A DNA stretch of 64,000 nt from Epiperipatus broadwayi (GCA_028023455.1 JAQFVV010000030.1:7776876-7840875), one strand, 5' to 3'. Counted from the first letter of the stretch, positions 1 through 14,478 are shown. The notes: generated by a model not told the origin, from the sequence alone. Numbers and translations are program-made.

Positions 1-2
1 TT

Positions 3-1157
3 AACACAAATAAAACTGCTGCATGGTCAATATACACAGGCAAGCACTGTACAGAGATGTTTAATGGTAAACCATCTGCTTTCCTTGGTTTCCCATTCTA
101 CCTTGGAACCAATGGAATGAGGCAAAAAATTCAAAATAAATTAAAAATAGATGCTGAAAAAATCACAGCCTCACTTGAAAAGTCATACCTGTCAATATAT
201 GCAAAGGTAGCACTATTTAATCAACTTATAACTACAAAAATTACATACTATACACCTATAATCAAATTTGCAAAAACATTCATATCTAAAATCTCGTCAA
301 TCTGTAACAAACTAATATGGAAGAGAAAGACAGTGGCAATCTCTTTAAAAAATCTGAGCAGACCACCACATAGCAATGGACTTGGACTCCATACAATCAA
401 TGTTTTTTACACACAGAAATCAGTAAATCTAATAACAGCAACCATAAAAAGATTTCCAGACCTGGAGTGTGTAATCAGTATAATACCCACAGACAGACCA
501 CCCCCTTCATATGGATATCTATCCACACTGATTGAAGAACTCAAGCCAATATACAACAAAATATCACTCAATAATGACAACAAGTATACATACTGGGACA
601 TTTACAATATACTACATCCCAACCAGACACCCAATCTACATCCATCAGTTCTTGGAATAGACAACAGGCAACTACTGCAACAATTCAGAAAATGGTCATT
701 AGAACCAAAATTATTCGATTTTCTACTTAAGCTTAATCTCAATGCTCTACCCACAACCCATTTCCTTAGATTTCGTAGATTCTATACCAATATAGACCCC
801 ATGTGCGGACTATGTCATAGAGAAGAAGAGACACAAGATCATTTTCTTCATTCCTGCAGTGCCCTAGAAACAATACGTCGCACAATGTTTACCACATACA
901 GAAAGGCTATCATTTCAATAGATGAAATAATAAATACATTTAAAAAAGGCAATAACCCTGCTATTCGTGCAGCAACATACAGCCTTTATGCCTACTGGTG
1001 CACCAGATGCACTTTTGCACTTGCCAATAACCCTCGACGCCACCCAGCAACATATTCAATAAAACTAGAACTGTTAAGAAAAAGAGACAGCATCCTAGCT
1101 CAACCAGATATATTTGCAGCCACATGGTCACACTTGAAACAGAGATCCAGTCTATGA
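3..1157 (+). CDS. LINE ORF2 C-terminal portion, open at left window edge
   Basis: This is the C-terminal part of a non-LTR retrotransposon reverse-transcriptase protein. The frame is open from the window edge (codons from base 3), and the ATG at 57 is internal. After the edge comes a YLG segment typical of the region following the RT palm. It is followed by a helical stretch with the pattern of L1/Tx1-type ORF2 proteins (conserved W at 'LIWKRK'), a TDRPPP motif, and a C-terminal Cys/His knuckle with spacing C-X2-C-X8-H-X4-C starting at CGLCH (about 803-856). The catalytic RT and endonuclease domains lie off-window. The frame has no internal stop for 385 codons, so the copy is young. A related copy sits at 11705-12830 on the minus strand with the same knuckle spacing. 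Assignment to an L1/Tx1-like clade is by motif only; LINE identity is secure. Confidence 0.85.
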   Translation, partial: NTNKTAAWSIYTGKHCTEMFNGKPSAFLGFPFYLGTNGMRQKIQNKLKIDAEKITASLEKSYLSIYAKVALFNQLITTKITYYTPIIKFAKTFISKISSICNKLIWKRKTVAISLKNLSRPPHSNGLGLHTINVFYTQKSVNLITATIKRFPDLECVISIIPTDRPPPSYGYLSTLIEELKPIYNKISLNNDNKYTYWDIYNILHPNQTPNLHPSVLGIDNRQLLQQFRKWSLEPKLFDFLLKLNLNALPTTHFLRFRRFYTNIDPMCGLCHREEETQDHFLHSCSALETIRRTMFTTYRKAIISIDEIINTFKKGNNPAIRAATYSLYAYWCTRCTFALANNPRRHPATYSIKLELLRKRDSILAQPDIFAATWSHLKQRSSL

Positions 1158-5335
<4,178 letters not shown>

Positions 5336-5380
5336 CTCTTAAGACTGGGTTCAAACCCAGGCTAGTACTGATGACATTGG
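5336..5380 (+). repeat. tRNA-derived SINE fragment (T-arm plus body)
   Basis: Contains a perfect tRNA T-arm-like hairpin, CTGGG / CCCAG around a TTCAAA loop (B-box GGTTCAAACCC), followed by GCTAGTACTG and a TGACATTGG-like string. The same order, B box then GCTAGTACTG then a TCACTGG string, is found at 55562-55594. The two look like members of one SINE family; this one has lost its 5' tRNA half. Confidence 0.5.
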
Positions 5381-5899
5381 CACTATGTAAAGCAGAAATA
5401 TGTACTATAATTAATTTCCAGCTTCAATATAGTTTAGATTTTCTACATAAGTCTCTTATTCTAGAATATATATGAAGTACATGTTTTTAAATCAACTCTA
5501 CTCATCTCATACCTATTTCCCCATACCATACTATTGCAGTTTTTGGTGCCCAACTGCATGGCTAAAATAGAAATCACAATATGCAAGATTAGCTAATACA
5601 TATTGAGTACTTTGTATATTAAAATATATATATATATATATTTGGGTTGTAGTTTGCTGGACAAAGATGCTGCTCAATAGCGCCATTATCACATCAAAAC
5701 TATAATATATGATGAACATACCCAGGCCATTGATTTTAATCACTTTGCTGTTTTTTGTTATCAAAAAAAAAGTAAATACCAAAATCGTGTTTTTTAACTT
5801 TTTTTATTAACATAAACAAATGAAATGACATCAACAAATGTAAAATAAAATCAACAAATTTCAATTTTACTCGGGTTTTTTTGTTAGGCTTTTTTTAAA

Positions 5900-6540
5900 A
5901 AAATCATTTTCATTTTTACATAGAAACAGCAACAAATACTATAATGGTTTTAAAGTTATTCTGCTTTTTTTTTTTATCATGCTATAGTTTTAAAAAACAA
6001 TTTTCAATTTTATTAGCCTTTTGTGTGTTACACTGCTTTTTTTTTTTTTGTTTAAAAATCAAAATTCTAACAAAAAGTAAAAGTTCGTGAAACAGCAACA
6101 AATATTAAAATGGCTTTAAACTTATTAAGCTTTTTTTTAATACGCTTTTTAGGGTATTTAAAAAAAAGTTAATTGCAGTTTTATTACTGGATATTTTTGT
6201 GGTACCACTATTTTTTGCTTCAAAAATAATGGCAACAAAAAGTAAAAGTTGTTAGCCTTTATGCTCACCATGCTATTTGTTTGAAAAAACAATTTGATTA
6301 CGTCTTTTTTGGGGTTATGCATTTTTTTGTTGTTTAAAAATTCATAATCGGAACAAAAAGTAAAAGTTCTTAGTCTTTGTTTTACATTTTCATTTTTACA
6401 GAGAAACAGCAACAAATACTAAAATGGCTTTAAACTTATTAAGCCTTTTTTTTATATATGCTTTTTTTTTAGGTTGGGTTAGGGTAATGACAACAAAAAG
6501 TAAAACTTTTTAGCCTTTCTTTTCTAAACTATAAATAACA
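5900..6540. repeat. Degenerate low-complexity repeat field
   Basis: Diverged copies of two short modules alternate here. One reads roughly GAAACAGCAACAAATACTAA then ATGGCTTTAAA (near 5923, 6090 and 6402). The other is AACAAAAAGTAAAAG (near 6069, 6233, 6352 and 6490). They are separated by poly-T runs, and spacing is irregular (about 120-310 bases), so this is not a clean tandem array. Confidence 0.55.
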
Positions 6541-6904
6541 ACAAACAATAAATTAAAAAAGTATTACAAACAATATGCTTCTTGCGTTTTTAAAAACCAG
6601 TTGAAAACTTTTGAAACTTTTTTACAATAACAACAAAAATGAAAGAGCAACAACTTTAAAAACTATTACCCAAATAACCAATGAATACTTTAAACCAGTT
6701 TTTCTTTTCAAAAAAGAACTACAACAACAAATCTTAAATATCTTCAAAATACATGAACAATTTCAAATGAAAAGGAAATTTTTGTTAGGTAAACATTGCA
6801 AAATGTAAACATTTGTAAAAAGAAACAAGTCAAAAGAAGAACAACTATTAAAAATATTCAAAATCACTTCGACTTCAAATGCAACTTGTAAAATCCTACT
6901 GGGA

Positions 6905-7740
6905 GTGCCATGTCAAAGACATCTCTGAAAGGATGGCCAGGAAAACATCTTCATCCTTGTGGAGACATCACCACATAAATTCTGCAAGGTAGTTGGCAGA
7001 ACATGATGGCGAGTTCCACATTGTTTCCTGTTTTTCCACTTTAAAAGGCCCTAAAGATGCTCGATGATCTGTGTGTGCGCCTGTGGAAGGGTCCACAAAG
7101 TTGTAGATGATTCACTATCAGATGATGGAACCCTGATGCCTCAAGATCAGCAGACTTATAACCCTTCCAACAGTCTGAGAAGATAGTCAATCTGGCCTTG
7201 ACATTGTCTTTCAGGGCCTGCAAAAGTGTGAATGCAGATCGGCAAAAAACATTCACGTGTCTCATGGCACCCACATCCAAAATCCACTGTTGAGATAGTA
7301 CTCTCCCATGATGGTTTTTCCTCCTGCTAAAGAGAGTTTCATCTACCTCAACTGTAAAACCCAATTTGACAGCACGCTCAAGTTGCAAAACTCTCAGAAC
7401 ACAGCTCCTGCAGGCTGTTGATCCAATGTAAGATGGTATTTCTTCTGATCAACAGTTCTGTCTGAATGGTTTGGATACTCATCTGTTCACAGATCCAGTA
7501 ATAAATAACATGTAAAGCTTGAACCAATGGTATTCTGGAGCCATCAAACCAACTCTGCTTTTGAACGGAACATATTAGCTTGCATGAACACAACAGACAG
7601 TGAAATTGAGCTGTTCCTTTACAACAGAATAATTTCATTGATGATCCACAATCACATTTCTTTGAATGTGGAAGCACATTGATTGTTTGCAAATATGACA
7701 CAGCATCTGATTCTGTTGCTGGTAAATCAGAGATGTGCAA
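6905..7740 (-). pseudogene. Merlin-type (IS1016/ISXO2-like) DDE transposase, frameshifted
   Basis: Transposase remnant of a Merlin DNA transposon, the eukaryotic relatives of IS1016/IS1595. The upstream frame (7740 to 7378) has a Cys-rich N-terminus (CDCG...CLLC) followed by a helix-turn-helix-like stretch. The downstream frame (7388 to about 7100) carries VEVDETLF with the first catalytic Asp, then a GAMRHVNVF-like strand and FSDCWKGY with the second Asp. A third frame (about 7100 to 6905) contains VDPSTGAHTQ and IIEHL with the catalytic Glu. Two frameshifts (near 7385 and 7100) and an in-frame stop after IIEHL break the protein, so it is inactive although all three DDE residues persist. There is no ATG at the upstream end (TTG, with a stop just before it), so the true start is lost. 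I could not find convincing terminal inverted repeats. Confidence 0.8.
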
Positions 7741-8039
7741 TTTCCTGTGTCATTTTGTTGGTCTTGTGGAATGTTATGGACAGTACATTACTTGATGCAT
7801 TACCTAATTCAAACTATCTTCACACATCTATCTGGACAAGATTTTGCCTCTTAAAATTTCACTACAGAATGGTGTAAAGAGTTGGATAATTATTACTTAA
7901 GAAAATTGCAATATTTCAATACTAAAAAAAAAAAAGTTAAATAAAAAAAAACATTTTCATAAAATTCAAATAGACACACCCTCACACCAAGCCATAAAAA
8001 TTGTATGAAGTGTGTGAATTCACAAAATTTATTTACAGT

Positions 8040-8180
8040 GATGCAAGCAAGTGGCCTGTCATCTGTAACACAACACAAATGTTATATTATAGTAAATGCA
8101 TGTTTGTATAAATGCTGTACTGCGATGCGACAATGCGGCCTGCAATCTGTAACACAACAAAAATGTATTATAGTAAACGC
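8040..8180. repeat. Two-copy direct repeat, about 84-bp period
   Basis: Two diverged copies, at about 8040-8099 and 8124-8180. They share GTAACACAACA, then AAATGT and ATTATAGTAAA, with a GATGC-GGCCTG lead-in. They flank the upstream side of the Merlin remnant and could belong to that element's sub-terminal region, but this is not shown. Confidence 0.6.
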
Positions 8181-8610
8181 GGGTTAGAACATGTTATCAA
8201 CCATGGAAACAGCTTTTTTTATGTGCTTTAGCAATAAATGGCACCATTCAGCGGCATCTTTGTCCAGCAAAATACTACCTATTTTTAGATAAGTAGTTTA
8301 TTTACAAGGTACCATTGGTTATTTTAGTGATATAGTAAACAACCCCACTAAAGTGAAAACAAGCTATGTATGTTTTAAAGTGCTGAAAGACATGGTTATT
8401 TTTTAATCCTTAATTGAGAAAGTGTCCAGGGACAGATGGCAACAACAAACTGTTATTTACTTATATATGCATTTTATTAAGGAAAATGAAGAGATAAGTC
8501 TTAAACATACATTTTGTTGGATATAAAGTAGTAGTTTTTCACATTATTATCTTGCATATTGTATGCAACCATGAATAAGTAAATTCACTTAGATAAAATT
8601 ATTTTTCTAG

Positions 8611-9540
8611 ATGTCACTATGGAAGCCAAGGACCAAGAAGTAGAGCATGGGAATATAAGTTCAGATATTATGAAATTGTTCCTCAGTCAGTTACATGAAA
8701 TAAGAATAGATTTTGATAAAAAATTTGAAGAGCAGAAAATAGATTTAGATAAAAATTTTGAAGAGCAGAAAATAGAATAAAGAATGAGATAGTAAGTGAC
8801 CAGAATTGATTCTGATAAGAGATTTAAAGAACTAGTTTAAAAAATGGAAGAACAAAAAACAGAATTAAGTAAAAGTTTTGCTGAGAAATATGAAGAGCAA
8901 AAGATAGACTTTAGGAGTTTGAAGAATAAAGTTAATGTAAGGTTCAATGTGTCTGACACATGGTTCAAAAAATTTAAACAGGATTTGGAAACCAAATTGA
9001 AAGAATAAGATGATAAATATAGGGTGAAGTTCAAAGAACTGAGGGCAGAAACTAAATGATTAAAAATAAAGGACAAGTTGAATTTAACTCAAAAGAAATT
9101 TGAAAAGGTCTTTAAGGACCTAAATGACAAAATCAACACAAGTCAAAAGGATTATAAAGGAAGTGACAAAAATAATCAGCAAAATTGAGAAAACCAAAAA
9201 TGATTTCAAAGTTAAAGTCTATAATGAAATAACTTACACAGGCAGATTTTGAGAGTATTAAGATAAGGTCCAGTATTGAACATAAGGAAATAATAAAGAG
9301 GCAGGGTCAATCAGAAAAGGAGATGAAAACACTATTGAAGAAATTTAAAGAAACACAGGATGGTATAGTCAGTATAAAAGGACAGATAATAGGCAATGAG
9401 TATTTGAAGCAGGGAGATGAGGAAGCCATGTGTGACCAATTAGAGAACAATAACAAAGTCATTTTACAAGAGGTTCAAAACTGTTTAAAGATGCAGGAAG
9501 AGAATTTTAGTGGTAAGATTTTAGATTATGGAAAATAAAA
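8611..9540 (+). pseudogene. Decayed coiled-coil protein, possibly a retroelement gag
   Basis: A run of charged, heptad-like coding sequence broken by stops. It begins after a good acceptor-like string (TTTTTCTAG at 8602-8610). The first open piece (ATG 8619 to 8779) ends in two near-identical 12-residue blocks of the type DFDKKFEEQKI. Similar blocks recur after stops (KMEEQKTELSK, EKYEEQKIDF). The last open piece is 9323-9538. The Lys/Glu-rich composition, the internal repetition and the position among transposons fit the coiled-coil gag-like first protein of a retroelement. A decayed host coiled-coil exon cannot be excluded. No zinc knuckle, protease or RT follows. Confidence 0.4.
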
Positions 9541-9658
9541 TAGGACTGAAATCCTGTAGTAATTGACAAAAGGGAGATTCCAGAATTGGGAATCAAAAAC
9601 CCATGTCTCTTAAAAAAAAAAGATACTTTTCAGTAACAGCCCTTGTCATAAATGCAAG

Positions 9659-10262
9659 ATGAAAATATTCATCACAGATGAATGCAACTCAAGTAATGGT
9701 AAGAAAACTAATTTTCCTATTGAGTATAAACCTGAACATGCTCATGGAAATTTTTCCAAATGTTCTTATTATAGTTGTAAGATTGTGTGGCACATGATTT
9801 CATGTAAACATGAAGGAATATTCCATAATAATATTTCTGAAAATATTAAAACCATTAAAAAGGCAGTTGAACCATATGATATAGGTTTTAGCCTACAATG
9901 TTTTGAAGGTGTCCATAGAATGAAATTTGTTGAAGGCTTAACAATCACCAGAACAAAGCACATAACAAGGTAATTAATCGGTTAAAGTGCACAGGCAGTG
10001 AAAAGAATGTAATCCATCTAAGGATTTCATGGATTGTCTAGTAATCCATAACATCACAGAAGTTAAACATGCATTGGTGACAGAAAATAAAAATTTCCTA
10101 ATGCAACATATCAAAGCTTATTTTAGAAATGAGGAATATCACTATGGTAACTATAACTATAGATTGGATGCAAAAGCATTTACTAACCAACACTTATGCT
10201 GGTTATCTTACAATCAATACTGTTGTAAAACAAGATCTAAAAAATCTTTAAAAATTTTATAA
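9659..10262 (+). pseudogene. Unrecognised ORF remnants
   Basis: Two consecutive open frames (9659-9973 and 10029-10262, 104 and 77 codons). The first has several Cys and His residues (KCSYYSCKIVWHMISCKH) that could bind metal, and an even composition more like protein than chance AT-rich sequence. The second starts MDCLVIHNITE and is Tyr/Asn-rich. They are not in one frame, so if they formed one gene it is broken. They may be the downstream part of the decayed element at 8611-9540. I do not recognise a family. Confidence 0.25.
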
Positions 10263-10414
10263 GGTATGTGCATGAAGAACTGTATCGAAGAAGGTAGTGG
10301 TTGTCTGAAAACTGAATAGTCATTTTATAAGTGCCTAACCAAAGAAGAGAATGATTATGAAATGAACTGACATGTGAGTATTATGACTCATGAATTGTCT
10401 TATTCTCATTTTTC

Positions 10415-10621
10415 ATACATCTATAATACATTAAAGATCAGCCTTTCCAAGCTATTGTGCATGCGCTTTTTACGAGCGTTAATAATAAATGAATACTTTC
10501 ATTTATTATTAACACTCGTAAAAAGTGCATGCACAATAGCTTGGAAAGGCTGATCTTTAATGTATTACAATTTAAATGACATAGCACTATAAAAATAAAT
10601 GCTTATTTATACATCTATAAT
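10415..10621. mobile_element. Foldback hairpin insertion with 13-bp target-site duplication
   Basis: Two 70-nt arms (10424-10493 and 10498-10567) are inverted copies differing at only 2 positions, around a 4-nt loop. A 39-nt AT-rich segment follows the right arm. The unit is flanked by the 13-bp direct repeat ATACATCTATAAT (10415-10427 and 10609-10621), which marks it as an insertion. The duplication length fits target-primed (LINE-type) insertion better than a cut-and-paste MITE. There is no coding capacity. The near-perfect arms imply youth or recent arm conversion. Confidence 0.7.
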
Positions 10622-11704
10622 GATAATAAAACCCTACATGCAAGGTGCTAACTAAAATTTAAGTGAGTCCATTCTCAGTATGGGGAACATCCTCACTCAG
10701 AAGTTGTAGGTGAACATATTAGATGTATTTGATAGATAAACATTCTGTCTCATGCCCAAAATCCTAAATTGATGTTAACGTATTTTGTATATTAGAGTTT
10801 TGTTGTAGTGGTTGTTAAATAAATTTAGTTTATTTGTTGCTTGTGCACTTCATGGCTATGTTGTGCATCTCAAATAGGAATCAAATTATTAAATTTCTAA
10901 TAACATCATGTCATTGTATTGTTTTTATTACTTCCCATTATATATTTGCAATTATTTCTGTTTGGAAGAGAGTAATATCACTTTAATCAAACCAGAAGGG
11001 CATTTCCCTTTGGTGAGATCAACCACTGGACAAGTGCATTCTTGCAAAGCCCATTCAACTTCATGACTCAAACTTGGTTGGAATGTGAGTCAATCCTTTT
11101 AAAGATCAAATAATTCCCCATGAGTAATGGTACAATTGCCACTCATAGAAATAGAAACAAGGAAAACTTAACTAGAAACTTTGGGAATTTAATAGAAATG
11201 AATTTTCAGATTTGACTATTAAATTTGAAAACACATGTAGGTAAAATTTAGGACATATTTAGATTTGAAAAATTTTTTTTTATTAGTGTGAGGATTTGTA
11301 TCCAATAGGAGGCTCCTTCAAAATAAGGTTATATATGTATAGTATTTAAATTTTTTTTAGATGTCAACTTGCTATTTCACTTTGAAATAATAATCACTAA
11401 AACTACCAATTGATAACTCTCTATTTTATCTGGCAAAGCATGATAAATATCACAAGATTTTAATTGATATCTTAACCATATATCTTTATTACTTATTTTA
11501 TTTAAAACTAAATCAAAATTATAATCAATGAAGAATTATCAGAATATAGTTAGTACAAATATTTAGTACAGGAAACTTATATTTGAAATCACTAATAGAA
11601 AGGAAAAAATGAAAACATTTAAATTTTAGGGAAATTGTTTTATTAGAACTTACACATATGTATGTGTGCAGGTATATTTAATATTTTATAAACATTATTA
11701 CATC
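10622..11704. other. Non-coding, no gene recognised
   Basis: AT-rich sequence. I see no ORF of interest, no RNA gene and no clear repeat before the LINE tail that begins at 11705. Confidence 0.5.
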
Positions 11705-12830
11705 AATTGTTGTTGTTGTTGTTATTATTATTATTATTATTCAAAAGGTACTTTATTACTTTTTTTGGTTTATATAGTTTCTATTACATTGTATTTACAA
11801 TTTGATTTAATAAAATTTACAGTTTTTCGTTTACTTTTCTTGGAACATAAGTTTTTTCTTGTGGCAATTTTTAACTTGTTCCTTGTTCTATAGTTTATAA
11901 ATAATGCTGTGACTTCAGTGTTTTTAATTGTCTTTGTTTTGAATTTCTCATAGTCATGATTGTTCATTTAACAGTGACCAAGTTGCAGCATATAAATCTG
12001 GTCTAACAGTAGTTTTATCTCTATCTTTGATTTGTGTTAGTTTATTAATGAATGTGGCTGGATGACGTCGAGTATTTTTCCTCATTATAAAGCTGCATCT
12101 CGTGCACTAAAAAGAATATAGGACAAATGTAGCTGCCCTCATGCTTGGTATCGTGGCTCTGATATGCATTAATAATTTGTTCCATCGTGGTGTTTCTCCT
12201 TCTATGTATGTTGCATGCCAGTTGTCTTATTTTTGCCAAACCTTCACAGTTGTAAATTAGGTGTTCAATTGTTTCTGCAGCTCTGTGGCATAGTCCACAA
12301 AATGGATCTATGTCCCTATACATCCTTTTATAGTGGAGAAAAAAGTTGTGGGCATAGCAATGAGGTTCATTTTTATTATGAAATTGAAAAAATTAGGTTC
12401 CAATGGCCATCACTTGAATTGCTTGATTAGTTTTTTGTTATCTATTCCCAACATTGGTGAAGGTTCATTTACCTTAGTTTCTTTATTTATTAGGTTGTAC
12501 ATTTCCCAATATGAATATTTGTTCTCATATTGTTCCAGTATGTCCATATTGGTTTTACATTGATAAATTATGGATGAAATGTATGATCCCGGTGGTGGTG
12601 GTCTGTCAGTAACAGTAACTTCAATTAGGTGTTTTAGTTTTGGGAATTGTTTCATAGTCATAATAATTGCATTCCTCAACTTTTGTATATGGAAGATTTC
12701 AACTGTGTGGAGACCCAGTCCATTTTTATCAGTGGTTGAGACATTTTTCTATTTGATATGGCAACTATCTTCTTGGACCAGAGTAGCTGATTACATATTG
12801 CTTTGATTTTTTTTATGAAAGCCTTATTGA
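11705..12830 (-). mobile_element. 5'-truncated LINE remnant related to the copy at 3-1965
   Basis: On the minus strand this reads as a decayed copy of the same LINE type. It begins near 12815 with an ICNQLLWSKK segment matching ICNKLIWKRK of the first copy. It continues through TDRPPPP (about 12600), LGIDNKKL and the C-terminal knuckle CGLCH...C with identical C-X2-C-X8-H-X4-C spacing (about 12300-12240). Stops and frameshifts separate the pieces (open parts 12679-12410 and 12323-12045). The 3' UTR runs to about 11742 and ends AATAAAGT...CTTTTGAA, followed by an AAT/AAC tail (11705-11741, seen as TTG/TTA repeats on the plus strand). Its 5' end abuts R1 copy A at about 12832. Confidence 0.8.
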
Positions 12831-12832
12831 GA

Positions 12833-12996
12833 AATGGCTTTGGATTAGTATTTTTAGATCTAGTATCTAGATAGAGATTTTAAAATGCTTTTTTCTTGCT
12901 GGCATTTATCAATAAAACTTGTTGAGCACAGTTCATTGTTTTTTTTAATTACAAGCTTAAAAACATTAGGTCATGTGATACATGACTGTAATTTTT
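12833..12996 (+). repeat. R1 repeat, copy A, ribozyme region deleted
   Basis: Matches R1 copies B and E from TTAGTATTTTTAGATCTAG to the 3' hairpin GGTCATGTGATACATGAC, but lacks the stretch holding the hammerhead motif. In A, TATCT (12864-12868) is joined directly to AGATA (12869-12873). In B these two pentamers are the base-paired feet of the extended ribozyme stem. The 5' part of the repeat is missing next to the LINE. Copy B follows immediately in the same orientation. Confidence 0.75.
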
Positions 12997-13436
12997 ATTG
13001 ACTATTCAGAGTCTCTTGCTTTAAAGTCTTAAGCAATGTTATATTGCTAAGGGTATTAATATATGGTTTGGCTGAAAATATTTCAGCCTCATATAGCTAT
13101 TTAAGTTGGATAGCTGGGTTTGAAGACAGGTAAATATCTGAAAATTTCAGATTTTCCATTCAAGAGATAACTTTTAGATAAAAGCTGACTATTGGTTAGT
13201 ATTTTTAGATCTAGTATCTAAACTAAACCTAGCGCCTCACTGAGGAGTGCCAAAGCATGAAAACATTGGTCTCAGGTTAGGGTATGGTTTCTAGATAGAA
13301 ATTTTAAAATGCTTTTTCTTGCTGGCATTTATCAATAAAGCTTGTTGAGCAATTATTAGCACAGCTCATTGTTTTCTATTTACAAGCTTAAAAAAGATTA
13401 ATTAGGTCAAGTGATATATGACTTTAATTTTTAAGT
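12997..13436 (+). repeat. R1 repeat, copy B, full length, tandem to copy A
   Basis: Full-length member of the family, about 430-440 bp. It opens with a hairpin-forming segment (AAGCAATGTTATATTGCTAAG type), then TTTGGCTGAA, a GATAGCTGGGTTTGAAGACA string, TTTTTAGATCTAGTATCT, the hammerhead motif, GATTTTAAAATGCTTT, TTTATCAATAAAGCTTGTT, and the 3' hairpin region ending near GATATATGACTT. It is closely similar to copy E at 58382-58780 over the whole length. The equivalent 3' ends of A and B are 436 bases apart, consistent with a dimer of a roughly 435-bp unit (A having lost about 75 bases internally). Confidence 0.85.
13215..13297 (+). ncRNA. Type I hammerhead ribozyme motif in R1 copy B
   Basis: Pairings by eye, in order. 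Outer foot TATCT 13215-13219 with AGATA 13293-13297. AAAC 13220-13223 with GTTT 13287-13290. CCTA 13228-13231 with TAGG 13278-13281. Internal loop GCG / T. Inner stem I CCTCA 13235-13239 with TCAGG 13272-13276 (one mismatch). Core CTGAGGA 13240-13246. Stem II GTGC / GCAT around CAAA, 13247-13258. Core GAAA 13259-13262. Short stem III with loop ATT and a GGT 3' strand (one mismatch). Cleavage position C13271 in GTC. All invariant core bases are present; the two lesions are in stems. Type I hammerheads with a short stem III are known from Penelope-like elements, SINEs and retrozymes. Activity is not shown. Confidence 0.75.
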
Positions 13437-14399
13437 ACAGTATTAATCTTTTTTTTCTCTTTCTATATCTTTCATCAACAATTCTCACCATTATCATTTA
13501 TCTTTTGTCCTATTTTTTTCTTTAATCTAAATTGCTACTCAGATCAAAATACGTCGTCGTATTTTAAAATCCTGTTTGAATATAGGTAAAAACAACATAC
13601 AATTTTTTTTTTGGTCAAGCGATAAACGTTGTTGATAGTAATTTATTTATCAACCTGCTAACAATTTATTCTAGCATCTTAATTTTAAAGTTGTATCATA
13701 AACTAATTTAATGCTTTTGTTTTGATATTAAATGAATGATTCGTAGACATTTACAAAAAAACATCAACTTATTTTTATATTGAACTTTGAAAATATTTTA
13801 TGCTACCGGTCACCCTTCTCTCCATCCATCCTCCGAACACATTTTAAAAATAGTATTAATTAAAAAACAAAAACAATTTTAAAGTTTTTTTTTTAATATA
13901 TATATCATTTAAAATCTTTCTCATTTAATAGAAAATTTTGCCAAAAAAAGAAATAAATGCGCATTTAGCCTAAAGTGTTTCCAGTGACCCACATTACATC
14001 CCACATTGGCTATTTAAAAATCTGATTGTTTATAATATACTGGCATTTCAATAGAATTTTCTAGATTTATTAAGAAAAAAAATTAGCTAATAGTGTAAAT
14101 AACTTTATTTCTACTACTTGTTTTTTAAAAAAAAATTTTTTTTTTTTAGATATATATTTTAAAATTAAATAACTTTCTACCTATATAGTATTTATTTATT
14201 TTTATAAACTTTATTTTTGATAACTCCCACCGCTAGACTCCATATTTTTAAAAAGTTTTTCTCTTTTATTTCATATATATTTTTGTTTAAAATGTATATC
14301 GTTATTTATGTCGAAATATTATATAATTAAAAAAGAAAGAAAGAAAATATTGTAGCATTAACGTTAACCGATAAATAGCAGCTGTTTGAAATGTTTCGT
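13437..14399. other. Non-coding region upstream of the PHLPP exon
   Basis: Very AT-rich sequence with poly-A/T runs (for example 14128-14149). I see no gene or repeat I can name. It would contain the distal promoter of the PHLPP gene if transcription starts near 14400-14470. Confidence 0.45.
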
Positions 14400-14478
14400 T
14401 CACGTGATTCAATCCATGCGTATTCCCTCTCTAGTTAATAGAGTACACGGACGCTAGACACTTAGTCAAAATGGCGGT
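14400..14478 (+). promoter_or_regulatory. Putative PHLPP promoter / 5' UTR motifs
   Basis: Less AT-rich than its surroundings. It holds a palindromic E-box, TCACGTGA (14400-14407, core CACGTG), the type bound by bHLH-ZIP factors. An AAAATGGCGG string (14468-14477) resembles the YY1-type motif often found at animal gene starts. There is no TATA box at a suitable distance. The link to transcription is inferred from position 70-140 bases before the coding start. Confidence 0.4.

Noticed and set aside
12215-12806. Plus-strand ORFs over the second LINE
   Set aside because: Antisense of the minus-strand LINE remnant, with no independent protein signal.
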